Shown here in pieces: positions 1-11,161 of a stretch of DNA of 64,000 nt. This stretch comes from Macrotrachela quadricornifera. Its lineage: Eukaryota; Rotifera; Eurotatoria; Philodinida; Philodinidae. The position numbers and the translations under genes were made by a program. The stretch spans positions 42,956 to 106,955 of the forward strand of contig JAJEKB010020629.1 of assembly GCA_022393335.1 (NCBI GenBank), written 5' to 3'. Every line of letters begins with the position of its first letter. Position 1 is the first letter of the stretch. The notes beneath the pieces were generated by a model. The model did no database searches and had not been told where the DNA came from. It saw nothing but the letters and a program-made list of their open reading frames with translations.

Positions 1-444
1 GACTTTAACGGTACAATTGCGATTAATGAACCTTCACTAGTACGGATACTTTGCGGCAAAATAATTAAATGTACAAACACCAAATTACCATCGTCTATTT
101 GCAATAATCGAAATATATTAATTAAATCAACAACTACCGGAAATCATGAGCAGTTATCGACTATTCCAAGGCTGATTCAGAACATGATGAAACAGCTGGT
201 ATCGACTTATAAACTTACAATTAATAATTCGTTAAAAGATATTCTTGCTGATTTGGTAGACAATCGAATAACTGTGATGACTGATATTAAAGAATTTGGT
301 GCACTTATATTGCCAATAATTTCTATCGTTATAATATCAATTCTTTGCGTCTTCATTAGAAGAATGTGGAAAGAAAATGATAAACGTGTACATAAAACTA
401 AAAATAATATTGGTCAAATTCTACATGAAATAATAAGATTCTAA
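1..444 (+). CDS. C-terminal tail of a single-pass membrane protein (partial)
   Basis: An open frame runs from the first base to a TAA at 442-444, so the 5' end lies outside the window. About 147 residues are visible. The first 60 contain three cysteines (within ILCGKIIKC and SSIC) that could form a disulfide knot. Near the C-terminus a hydrophobic segment (ALILPIISIVIISILCVFI) is followed by basic residues RRMW, giving a type I topology with a short cytosolic tail. A purine-rich tract lies about 150 bp downstream (595-605). Bdelloid LTR retroelements of the Juno/Vesta group are known to carry envelope-like genes at this position, so an old env-like tail is one possibility; an ordinary host membrane protein is the other. 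I cannot decide between them. Confidence 0.4.
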   Translation, partial: DFNGTIAINEPSLVRILCGKIIKCTNTKLPSSICNNRNILIKSTTTGNHEQLSTIPRLIQNMMKQLVSTYKLTINNSLKDILADLVDNRITVMTDIKEFGALILPIISIVIISILCVFIRRMWKENDKRVHKTKNNIGQILHEIIRF

Positions 445-1173
445 AAACAATATTTGCATAATCACATCGTATTTTTCATTTAACACTGAAATAATCACTC
501 AATTGAAGTACTATTCAATCTTTAATTGTAAATAAACTATTATATTTTACATAAACCATCTGTCTACATTTCGAATATAATAAACATTCCTAATGAAAAG
601 AGGGATATCAACTGATATCAGTATTAGTTTCAAAAGGAGATTAAAACTTCATGCAGTTACATTAATCAACAATCATTTCGTAGAAATAAAAAAACAAACT
701 GATTAAATAATCGAAATCAGAAAACCATAACTCCAGTTACACACAAATTTCTATCAATACAACACTTAGTCAAAAATCGTGGAATTCGGACACCATATTT
801 ATCAGTGTGCACATCAGTTTCATAATGTTATGCATTTAATTAAACATTTACCAGTTAAATCAAATCTGAAAACGAACATAAACACGAAATTTTTTAAACT
901 ACAACTGCTCATCATTTGTTCGAGACAATTGACTGCTGATTATAGCGCAATATACAAACATATCATCTACATTTGATCGTAAGCTAAATATTTTACTCCA
1001 AGCCCTTTTTCTTGGCCGATGATCCCCCTCGAAAATGACACCATTCGACGCAGAAATAAATTCTACATCCAGCACAACCATTTAAAACAATAGCACAGCT
1101 TTAGGAGCGAATGTCAGCAAGGATTACTCGAATCCGCTGCTAACTTTTCCTACGTGATTTAGAATTTAAATTA
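445..1173. other. AT-rich stretch without recognisable gene
   Basis: No supported coding region. Short open frames at 779-976 (plus) and 899-1081 (minus) overlap each other and resemble no family I know. The purine tract at 595-605 could be the end of a retroelement internal region, but I find no convincing LTR boundary. Confidence 0.4.
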
Positions 1174-1655
1174 ATGTTACATGATATAGATAATCATGCT
1201 TTTACTCATCCAGCATCATCGATTGATGATGCACAACGATTTTTTTTGGCAGCGGAATATTATCTGCCAAAAGAATCGATATATCAACTTTTATATCTGA
1301 CAACATGTCAAGGACCAAAATATTCAACTTATCTGACATTTATTCATCGAATTCAATCGATTGAAAAGAATGAAACGATTCGAACGACGAGTTCAATATA
1401 AAAAATCGTGTTGGAATTAATCCTCGTCATATGAATTCTTTACAAATTCAAGAATTATCATATTCATTAGGTCATCAATTAGGTTATGCACATATGAAAT
1501 TTATTAAATCAAATAAAAATATGAAATTATCAACATATATTCAAACAAATTGGACAAAAATAATTGAATGTGTTTTACAATTACAAGCAGAACTTATTCA
1601 AAGTTATCAATTATTTGTAAAACAACAACAATTTGATTTAAAGAAAAAATTGTAA
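1174..1655 (+). pseudogene. Degraded unknown coding region in two frames
   Basis: Two consecutive open segments, 1174-1401 and 1431-1655, lie in different frames. The second frame can be read back through the gap (FNIKNRVGINPRHM), so together they look like one protein of about 155 residues split by a frameshift or by an unrecognised intron near 1390. Composition is amphipathic and protein-like (LAAEYYLPKESIYQLLYL, then a helical tail rich in Q and K), with no signal peptide or membrane segment. I do not recognise the family. Confidence 0.3.
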
Positions 1656-1927
1656 TTATACTAGAGAATTTTTTTCTGTAGCTGTTAAGCATGTGCTTGT
1701 TGCATATATTTATTTAATAAAAATTCACATATAGGAAGTCGTTTTGTTGATAGAGAATACGTGACAAAAAAAAATGAATGAAGAAACAAAGATTATTTAG
1801 AATTACGATAAAATCATGTGAGAATGGTCATTTATGGACTTTCGAACATTTGAAAAGCTTTATACGGATACCTTCCTCGCTACTATCACCATATGCAATA
1901 GTATACCGAACTGGATAGGTAGAAAGT

Positions 1928-2383
1928 AAAGATCAGTTTTCATGTGGGAATGATGAATGTATTCCTTGGTCAACTGTTTTATAGGATAGTGGAAGTTGTA
2001 GTAATCATCGGCAAGCAGCCTATATGTGTGAAACAATGGATTTTATGAAGGTTCTTTCAGATAAATTTCATGGAATCTGTCAGGAAACAATGTTAGAACT
2101 TCTTCCTTTTACTAATCAGTCTAATTGTGTGGACAACCTCAGTCATTTGTTACGTATTCAGCATTATTATCAATGTAAAAATATATCAGATCGAATAGTA
2201 CTACGTCAAATGAATGATGGATATATCGATTGTCTCTATGGTGACGATGAAAGAAACCCACATTATCTAATAACTGAAGTGTATGGTCAAATGATGATGA
2301 AAATACTTCGTTTTACTGGGCATATGAAAAAAGTCAAATACACGATGATAGCATTGATCAACATATCAAATGTCGGATTGTAA
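1928..2383 (+). pseudogene. Broken LDL-receptor class A (LDLa) domain gene fragment
   Basis: In one frame the sequence reads a typical LDLa segment (DQFSCGNDECIPW), then an in-frame TAG at 1982-1984, then about 119 further residues. These end in a second LDLa-like block (YYQCKN ... DGYIDCLYGDDE) carrying the calcium-binding acidic signature DG-x-x-DC-x-x-x-DE. The first block lacks its own DC..DE end, and another in-frame stop lies just upstream at 1916-1918. LDLa arrays are common in extracellular and GPCR proteins of rotifers. The stops and the absent 5' part make this a dead fragment. It lies next to, and in opposite orientation from, the 7TM gene ending at 2906 and is probably unrelated to it. 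Confidence 0.55.
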
Positions 2384-2905
2384 CGCCATAAATAATCAAT
2401 TCTCACGTCGAAGACATCTATCGAGATTGAGTCACATATCTAAATGCTCTAGCGATGACATTTCAAATCCATATTTTTTAATAACTATGTCACAAATGGG
2501 AATAAATTTTTATGTTTCTGCTAGTGGGTACTCTACATTTTAGTCCCAAATAACAAATGCGCGTACTGTAGTAAAAAAAAGAAGTACAAGTGCGATCAAC
2601 TATTGAATGTTCTAAAATTGTTTCCTTAAATACCATAAACATTTCATGGCAAGACTCTAAGTCAAATTCGTTAAATTGATAGAAAAGAAGCAAAAAACTC
2701 TTCAATAAAAAAATTCAGTCTTGAAAGGGTTAAAAGAAGTTTTGATGTTATACTGGCAACAATATCGTTTTATTACATTTTTTATCTTCTTAGTTCAATC
2801 AATGACAAGTAGATATAATGTTTGTTCCCTACTTGTTGGCGGAATTATGTAGTCGAAGTTCAGATTGACTTCAGTAACTATATTCGTAGAACTAAAAAGG
2901 AATAT
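2384..2905. other. Intergenic, nothing recognised
   Basis: Between the LDLa remnant and the 3' end of the minus-strand receptor gene. AT-rich. An open frame at 2490-2705 (minus) shows no domain or motif and is not accepted. Confidence 0.4.
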
Positions 2906-5900
2906 TTATAATTGATGCATTCGTCGTCGCCAACTAGTAAAAGATTCTTTAAAAGTTTTCATATATAAGTTCGAAGGTATGACAAAGATCATAAAGATCA
3001 AGATCGATGGAATAAATGAAATGAAATAAGCACTCAGATATAACCATAAATTTTCCGACGTGTTCACACATGCAGAAAGTAATGCAATGATCAAACGAGG
3101 AATTGATAAAATAAGTAAGACAATGGGACTGATAATCAATTGTTTATGTTCATCGAATTGTTTACGAATATGTTCTAGGAGAGTTTGATCAGCCTGAGCA
3201 TTTGATCGACGTCGAGCACCTCCAAAAATAATAAACAAAGCCGAAAATAAATTAATAACGAATGGTCCAATGAGATGAATAAACAGAATAACTGTGCTAT
3301 AAGTCTGAACAGAAGAAGAATAACGAGTAACACATTGAGTATATCGTACGAATGCGCCTTCATTAGTCGTGTTCACATACGTTCGACTTTCTACAATTTC
3401 ATTGACTGTCAATTGATATTGGAATAGTTGACGATAGATAGATTCATGAATGAGAGTTGCCATGATACAAAATGGTATGATGATGATGATCCATTGTGCA
3501 AATTGTTTACTTTTCTTTTTATCAAACTTGACACCTCTTAAAACTTGAATGGCCCGTTCGACAGCAACACAACCATTGAGCCAACCATCCAAATAGAGAA
3601 ACAGTTTTAGAAGTGGTTCAATTGTTACACAACCTCCTCGAAGGATCGATATACTAACCGATACGTTGATATGAGTGAGAATAACAAACCAAAATTTCAC
3701 AACAAACATACTAATTGTCAAAAGAGAAGTGACAGATGATGCAAGAAGGTACAATCCACATCCCACTTGTTGAACAGCTTTATTTTTGAATGTAATAAAA
3801 GAAAGAATACTGTTGATCAATCCTCCAATGAACATAACAATTGTCAATGCAGCACTTAATTTCACTGATACTGATTGATCATTTAATGTTGTATTCTTTC
3901 GAAGTTCTTCGAATAAGATATCTTCCAAAGTCAAACCAATACTTTTACTATGAAAATTACATTGATCACCAACAATACAATAACTATGTTCAGGATCTAA
4001 AATGTCATCATTTCTATAATCATTGTCGAAAACAATATGAATACTCACTGAATCGATTGACAGCGACATTGTTTCGTCCAGAGATCAGCATTGAAAAGCT
4101 TCCCGTAGTGTATGGATGATAGGTTGTTGCAACTAATACATATCGAATATTCATTTGTAAATCAAGAATAAATTTAAATTGTCGTTGATGACAACTGCCA
4201 TTATGTTCGAAGAGTAGATTCTCATGTGGTTTAAGTGGATCAAAATCATTTTTATAGATATAACCATATGTATCAAATTTGGCAACACTCCAAATGACAT
4301 ACTGTCCATTATTATCGACAATAATTTCGAAAGTTTCATAATAACATTTTGGTCTGCGACAATCTCGATAATACAATGGACTATTCGAAGTTAAATCGAA
4401 TGATTGATTAAATTGAATATTTATTGGAAGAGCTATTTATTAACAAAAGTTTAAATTGTTAACGATACAATAATTTGACTTACTGAGACCAGTGATAGTG
4501 ACATTGTTGACACCGGATAGATGGATCGTAATGTTGTCAATGTCTTTTGATTTCTTTGTTGTTACAACTAAGATATATGTCGTGTCCAAATAAAGAGGAA
4601 GTTCAAACTTAAACTGCCCATGCAAATCTCCATTATCATTTTCTGCAAGAAGATTTTCACGTGGATTAAGTGGATCAAAATTCTTTTCATAGATAAATCC
4701 ATATGTGTCGATGTTGCTGCTACTTCGTATTGTATATACTCGATTTTCAGGAACATTTATCTGAAAACTCTCATAATAAAAATTGTCTTCCATACAATTT
4801 TGAGAATAGAGTTGATTTTGATCCGTCAATGTGAATGATCGTGTTATTTGAATAACCGATGACATATCTATGCCATGAGAAAAAAATCATTTTAATTGTA
4901 TTGAAATTTTTTACCAACTTACCACAAGAATTTGTTGCATATTCAAACTTTTGAATTCGATTATTTCCTGTGTCAACAACAAACATATTTCCATAGTGAT
5001 CAAAACTAATTGTAGATGGGTGAAACAATTGAATAGATTGAGAACCACTTCCATAACATCCTACGACACAATGAGTACCGCTTCGTCCCGATCGAATGAT
5101 GCGATGACTGTTCGAATCCACAATAAATAAATAGTTTTCAGCATCTAATGTGATTCCAGTTGGACAGTTGAGCAAGATTGTAGAACTAGATGATCCATCT
5201 CCTACAATTGTGTTGCCCTTCGGATTTCCTGATTGAAATCGTTGAATTCGATTATTTCGACAATCTGCGACATATAAGCCGAAATTCTCATCAACAAAAA
5301 TGCCAACGGGAGTATTAAGTTGATTTGAACCAGGTCCAAGAGAACCTGTTCCAGCTACAACAGTCATTGTCATATCAACACCATATAAGTCTTTCTTTGC
5401 AACAAGATGATGCTTTGACATTGAACAATATAAATCATAATTTCTGTCGACAAATAGACTCTTACATGATGAATAAACAATTAGAACCGACGAATATTGA
5501 TTTGTAGTTACCATCCATTTCTTTACTTGGCCATCTTTCTCACCATTATCAATATAAATATCTCCATTCGATGTCACATAAAGAGATGATGAGTTGTCAA
5601 AGTCGGTAGTTACATTTAATATGAAATTTGTGTTCGTTTCATGCCAAACTAAAATTTGTCGTTTATCTTTATTTATAGTATAAACTGAGTTTTTCTGATT
5701 GATGAAGAGCGCCGAAGGATTTGAGCCAAGTATTGTCTCATTGGCAAAAGTTATTCCATTTCGATTCCAAACTGGTGTTGAACAAAATTTCGGTTGATAA
5801 ATTGCGGAAACTTGAAATGAGGAAAAAAAATGGAAAACCAATGTTCGAAGTTCAGTTTTTATAATGATAAATCATTTTATTTGTAAAGATTGATCTGATG

Positions 5901-8900
5901 ATACAAAATAAATCTATTCTCATCTTTCTTCATCTATTTTCTAACTCTATATTTAATCTTTTCGAAATTTCTTCTCTCAAATTTAGTTCAGTTCTTTAAC
6001 AAACGATTTTATTTCAAAAGTATTTCGAATTAATATCCGTTTGCATTCATTATCTTATTCAACTATTTTCGACTTACCACAAGAGTTTTCTAAGAATTCA
6101 TACTTTTGAATTCGATGATTATCTCGATCAGCCACATACATATTTCCAAAACGATCAAAACTAAGAGTAAATGGTCGAGACAATTGATTAGATTGAAAAC
6201 CTTCTCCATAACAACCAACCAAACATCGCCAACCATTTGGACCTGATCCAACTATTCGATGGTGACCCGAATCCACAATGAATAAATATTTGTAAACATC
6301 TAAAACGATTCCACTTGGACATTTTAGTGAAATTGTTGAATACAATGATGCACTTCCTGCCACTGTAATGCCACTGAATTGTCCTAATTGGAATAATTGC
6401 ACTCGGTGATTATCACAATCTGCCACATATAAATCTAAGTTCACATCGACAAAGATTCCATGAGGCCGATTAAGTTCCTTCGAATCACATCCTGAAGTAC
6501 CTGTTCCAGCAACAATTGTCGATGTCATCAAAGAATTATTCAACTCTTGTTTCACTACTTGATTCGAAAGAAACATTGAACAGTACAAATTGCCGTTGAC
6601 GTCGATAAACAGACCCCAACATGATGACTCGACATGCATCACAGTTTTCCAAGTACTGTTCTGTGAGATCCATTTTAGCACTCGACCATTCTTCTGACCA
6701 TCATCAATATAAATATCACCATTCGATATCACGAATAGAGAAGGTAACGAAAGAAAATTGCCATCAATGATCTTTGTTGGATTGGTACTACCTTCATCCC
6801 ACACTGAGATCTGCGTGTTCCTTCCTTGAGAGATATAAATTGTATTGTTTGGAGTGATAAAAAGACATTGAGGATATGGACTAACAATCGATTTATTAGC
6901 AAAAGTAATGGCAAAAGGATTCCAATTTGGTGTTGAACAAAGTTTTGGTCGATTAAATGGCATAGCTATAATTAAAAGAATCAAAATTATCTCTCAGGCA
7001 AGGTCTTCATTGAAAAGAGAAAGAATTCTTTTAAAAAAAAAGATGTTAGAAAAAGAGTGAATAATGTTAATAGGATCAAGTGAAGTGAGCTCTAAAACCA
7101 AGTTTTTCAACGAATAATTACCTGCTCAGCACTAATGAAGGTAACAACTCACTTGTCCTGCCATACTTTCAGGTAGTAAGTTCTTTTTTAGGATAGAGCC
7201 TTTTCAGACAGGCCACTGATTATATGAGTGTTACTTTTTACCCAGCATTTCTGTGACATATCATAAAACATGAATTCATAATTGACTGGTAAAATATGGA
7301 TGGAAAAGTCAGATCCAAAGATGGAGCTGACGTGTGAAGTTCGCTTCACTTGACTAATATTTGTTGGCATAAATTTCTGAACGAATTGTTTTTGTTATTA
7401 ACAGATAATCCGAAAGTTTTCGAACAAAATGTTTCTTCATTTTTTTAACCGATTAAGTGCGTAATTAGATTAACATTATTCATTATAAACGACTTTCATC
7501 TATTTCTTTTTTATCAAAACTTATTTCACTTACACAAGAAACACCTTATTCAACTATGTCCAACTTACTCCAAGTATTTTTCAATAATGCAAATTTTTGA
7601 ATTCGATGATTATCTCGATCAGTCACATACATATTTCCAAAACGATCAAAACTAAGAGTAAATGGTCGAGACAATTGATTAGATTGAGAACCGTCTCCAT
7701 AACAACCAACCAAACATCGCCAACCATTTGGACCTGATCCAACTATTCGATGGTGACCCGAATCCACAATGAATAAATATTTGTAAACATCTAAAACGAT
7801 TCCACTTGGACAATTTAGTGAAATTGTTGAATACAATGATGCACTTCCTGCTACTGTAATGCCATTGAATTGTCCTAATCGAAATAATTGCACTCGATGA
7901 TTATCACAATCTGCCACATATAAATCTAAGTTCACATCGACAAAGATTCCACGAGGTGCACGAAGTTGATTCGAATCAGATCCTGAAGTACCTGTTCCAG
8001 CAACAATTGTCGATGTCATCAGAGAACTACTCAACTCTTGTTTCACTACTTGATTCGAAAGAAACATTGAACAGTACAAATTGCCATTGATATCGACAAA
8101 CAAACCATAACATGATGATTTAACATGCATCACAGTTGTCCAAGTACTGTTTTGTGAGATCCATTTTAGCACTCGACCATTCTTCTGACCATCATCAATA
8201 TAAATATCACCATTCGATGTCAAAAACAGAGAATATGGCGAAGAAAAGTTGCCAACGATGATCTCAGTTTGACTGGTACTACCATTATGCCATACTAAGA
8301 TCTGCTTGTTTTTTCGATTAAGACAATAGATTGTATCGTTTGTAGTAATAAAAATACTCTGAGGGCTTTCACCAACAATCGATCGATCAGCAAAAGTAAT
8401 AGCATTAGTATCCCAAATTGGTGTTGTAGAAAAGTTAGGTTGATTGAATGAAAGGGCTGGAAGTAAAGAAAAAAACTTTAAATATGAATTCGCAATAAAT
8501 CGTTTCTATGAATGGAAAAATTGATGGATAAAAAAATAGTTTTGTTGAAAGGAACAAATAAATAATGTAACTAGACGATGTTTATCGTATTCCTTTTTGT
8601 ACCGATGAAATAAACTGAATTTGATTCATATTGATTAATATTATTTTTGTAGAAGAAAAGACAATGACTGAGAGTTCTTTTTGATGAAATTGTTTGTGAA
8701 TATTTCTGGAATGAAAGACTGTCGCTCTCTCTTACGTTTCATTTGTATCAACAAAAGATATATTTTATTATTTTATATATCTGAACATCTATACTCTTTT
8801 CGTGTATGAAAAGATGATTGAACAATTCATGTACACAACTTTACTATCATATTTTTGATTGAAATACATTTAATTCCTCTGTGCTTTATATACAGACAAT

Positions 8901-9184
8901 GAATGAATTACAGTCATACTCCATTAGCTATCCAAAACTTTTTGATAAATATTTCAGAGTAGAACAAATTTGACTGTTTCTTTGTGTCTAGTTTTGCATA
9001 GATCTACTAAAAAGAATGAAGCAATAAATAACTCTTAGTTCTGATGAAAGAAAAAAACTCAAAGATAGATTTGCTTGAATTTCACAACGTTAATGAATAG
9101 ATGAGATGTAAATAAATTTAAATGCTTACCTAATGTTTTTCTAGTGAGAAGAAGAAAGAGAATGAAAATATGGAATGTCCACAT
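2906..9184 (-). CDS. Modular NHL beta-propeller / beta-sandwich / 7TM receptor (multi-exon)
   Basis: Exons inferred on the minus strand: 9184-9130 (signal peptide MWTFHIFILFLLLTRKTL), 8456-7569, 6965-6078 and 5810-4923 (NHL), 4867-4484 and 4432-4049 (beta-sandwich), 3996-2906 (7TM). All junctions are GT-AG and phase 1. The three NHL exons are each 888 nt and the two beta-sandwich exons each 384 nt. With all exons the product is 1525 residues; with one NHL exon, 933. NHL blades show repeated GIFVD..LDLYVADC.NHR-type motifs and end in HRIQK. The beta-sandwich pair (DTYGFIYEKNFDPLNPRENLL) resembles the bacterial pre-peptidase C-terminal fold. The last exon has seven hydrophobic segments, an ER-A motif after TM3 (DRY position) and PSNLY at the end of TM7 (NPxxY position), so it is rhodopsin-like. 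It probably senses an extracellular ligand through the propeller. Introns before NHL exons are 673, 603 and 267 bp; the rest are 51-55 bp. Confidence 0.75.
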
Positions 9185-9914
9185 TTTCGAAGACCTTTTT
9201 TTTATTCAAGAACGACTTAATGATAAAATGTTGTCATCAGATACAAAAAAAAGAAAAAATGACATTCATTATTGATTTTTTTCTTTCTATATACGTGTCT
9301 TTTTCTGTCTCTTTTCTCATTCATTCTATATTAGACAGCACGTAGTTAGAGAAAACAATATCGATCTTGATCTTTCATATATGACTAATAAATCAAAATC
9401 ATTTGTGTGAACTGAGAATATCAAATGAACCAGATTCATTTCGAAACATCAGTTATGAAATGTTGAATTTTGAATTGATTAAATTTTTAATTAGAGAAAA
9501 AAATTCAGTTTAAAATTAGAAAAAAAGGAGAAGAACGTGTTTGATGTAATAATAAAATATCATTTTTCCCTGTCAATAAATGATTGACATCAATAAATGA
9601 TTGACGCCAATAAATGATTGACGTCAATGAATTACGCATAGGTTTTTTTGTTAGTTTTATCAACTTGTCACAAATTACCGTAAGTCACGTTCTTGATATT
9701 TTGCTGATGAAACAATCTCTCGTCAGATCTTATATTGATAAAATGTGATTCGATAATTTTCTTTGTATCATATGTCAGATATTAGTAACTACGTTCAACT
9801 TCTTGGATAATGCGAAATAATTCGTCTATTGTTACTTTCTTTATTCGAAAGGAAGATGATCTCTTCTGATTTTGCATCGTTATTGATCTTTTTCCTCGAG
9901 TTCAAACACAAACA
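9185..9914. other. Upstream region of the receptor gene with a short tandem repeat
   Basis: AT-rich region directly 5' of the receptor start codon on the minus strand and so the likely promoter side. No clear TATA or other motif was fixed. It contains the short tandem repeat listed separately. Confidence 0.35.
9572..9634 (+). repeat. 16-17 bp tandem repeat, about 4 copies
   Basis: Successive copies of TCAATAAATGATTGAC with small changes (GACATC, GACGCC, GACGTC junctions). It lies about 400 bp upstream of the receptor gene start. Could be polymorphic; no function is implied. Confidence 0.7.
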
Positions 9915-10262
9915 CGAAGAAAACTAGCAGTTAAATTCAATCTTTGTAAGAGACGATTGTCATAAGAAATCTTCACTTTTATAGTCAAATCTTTACTGAT
10001 CACATCAACTGTCATCGGTTCGAATGTCGATGAAATTTCCTCTGTTTGATTAATAATGCTATTCTTCTCTCGTTAGAACTGCTTTGGATGTTCCATCTGA
10101 ATGAACAATGATAACAAACTTGCTTGTGGTCGATTTTATTGTAATAAATTGTCGACGATATTGTGCACAAATCGGAAAAAAAAGTTTATGATAGAGACTA
10201 CTTATTGAAAAGAGGAATATGTAGACTTTTCTTTTTGTATAGAAACTTGTTGTTGATGACAA
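9915..10262 (-). pseudogene. Possible degraded coding fragment, unknown family
   Basis: An open segment at 10262-10059 (ending SDGTSKAVLTRE) is followed, after a frame change near 10070, by about 50 further open residues (EKNSIINQTEEISSTFEPM ... FLRVCV) to a stop near 9915. The two pieces abut as if one reading frame were broken by a small indel. No domain is recognised, and chance open frames are a real alternative. Confidence 0.2.
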
Positions 10263-10916
10263 AATTGAGAATGGACTTCAAAATATGATTTTGAAATTTA
10301 GTGAAGCTTTTAAAGATAAAAAAAAATGTTGATACTAATCGAGATCCTGATGATCGTGAAATGATTCGTGAACTAAAGTAAGAAATCAAACAATTCTTTT
10401 GTTACAATAATAATGTGTATTTTTATTTAGTTTTACTGAATAATTACTTTTTTTTAAAGATCTTCGTCGAAACGACGATAAATATTCTAGTTCAACAAGC
10501 AAATCAATCCGAAGATTTGTTCAACTACTCATGTCAACAATTATAATTTTGTAATGTTCTTTATGTTATGATAAAAAATGAAAGTTTTAAATAGCAAGAT
10601 TTCATTCCAACCAAAATATCTCTTTTGAGAAACGATGCTAAGTAACATCGCTTAATAAAGTTCTGGCAAGATAGAAACAATTATTGTTATGAAGGTCATA
10701 TTATTGTAACTCATCTCACCCTCAAGATATACATTCTGTTGTATCGAATGAGAAAAAAAACCTAGACAAGGTTGGAATATTCCAACAGAACGCAAAAAAC
10801 ATCCTCGCTCGTTCTCTTGATTTTCTTCTGACTCATGGCATTTTTTCCTCACTGTATCGTATATAAAGTAATTGGGATCATAATAGGATTTATGGTATCC
10901 TCGTCATATATGTAAT
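10263..10916. other. Intergenic, nothing recognised
   Basis: AT-rich sequence between a doubtful fragment and an inverted-repeat element. Open frames at 10198-10389 and 10652-10852 (minus) have no family features. Confidence 0.35.
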
Positions 10917-11160
10917 ACTTGAAACTTGAATTCAAGTATTCAACTATTCAAGTATTCGAAGAAGGAGAGGGGAGGCATTGGAAGCACAGAACCTCACAGA
11001 GCCACCTGCAGGTGAGGGCGTAATGATGGCGGAGGGCGTAGCATCACTACACAGGGGGCCACTGCGGGTGAGGGCGCAATGCTGCAGGAGGACGTAACAG
11101 CACCACACAGGGCAGCTGAGATTGATTGAATAGTTGAATATTTGAATTCAACTTTCAAGT
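10917..11160. mobile_element. 244-bp inverted-repeat element with GC-rich core
   Basis: Two 35-bp arms, 10917-10951 and 11126-11160, are inverted copies with only two mismatches; both contain TATTCAACTATTCAA. The core is strikingly GC-rich for this contig and is itself a direct duplication of a unit of about 58 bp (GTGAGGGCG, CACACAGGG in both copies). No clear target duplication was found. The right arm ends one base before recognisable ART-TPR pseudogene sequence begins, so the element probably inserted into, or formed the breakpoint of, that gene. Likely a MITE or foldback element of unknown superfamily. Confidence 0.6.
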
Positions 11161-11161
11161 T

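Noticed and set aside
2490..2705. Small minus-strand gene downstream of the receptor gene
   Set aside because: No family features, no convincing relation to the receptor's 3' end, and composition like the surrounding non-coding DNA.
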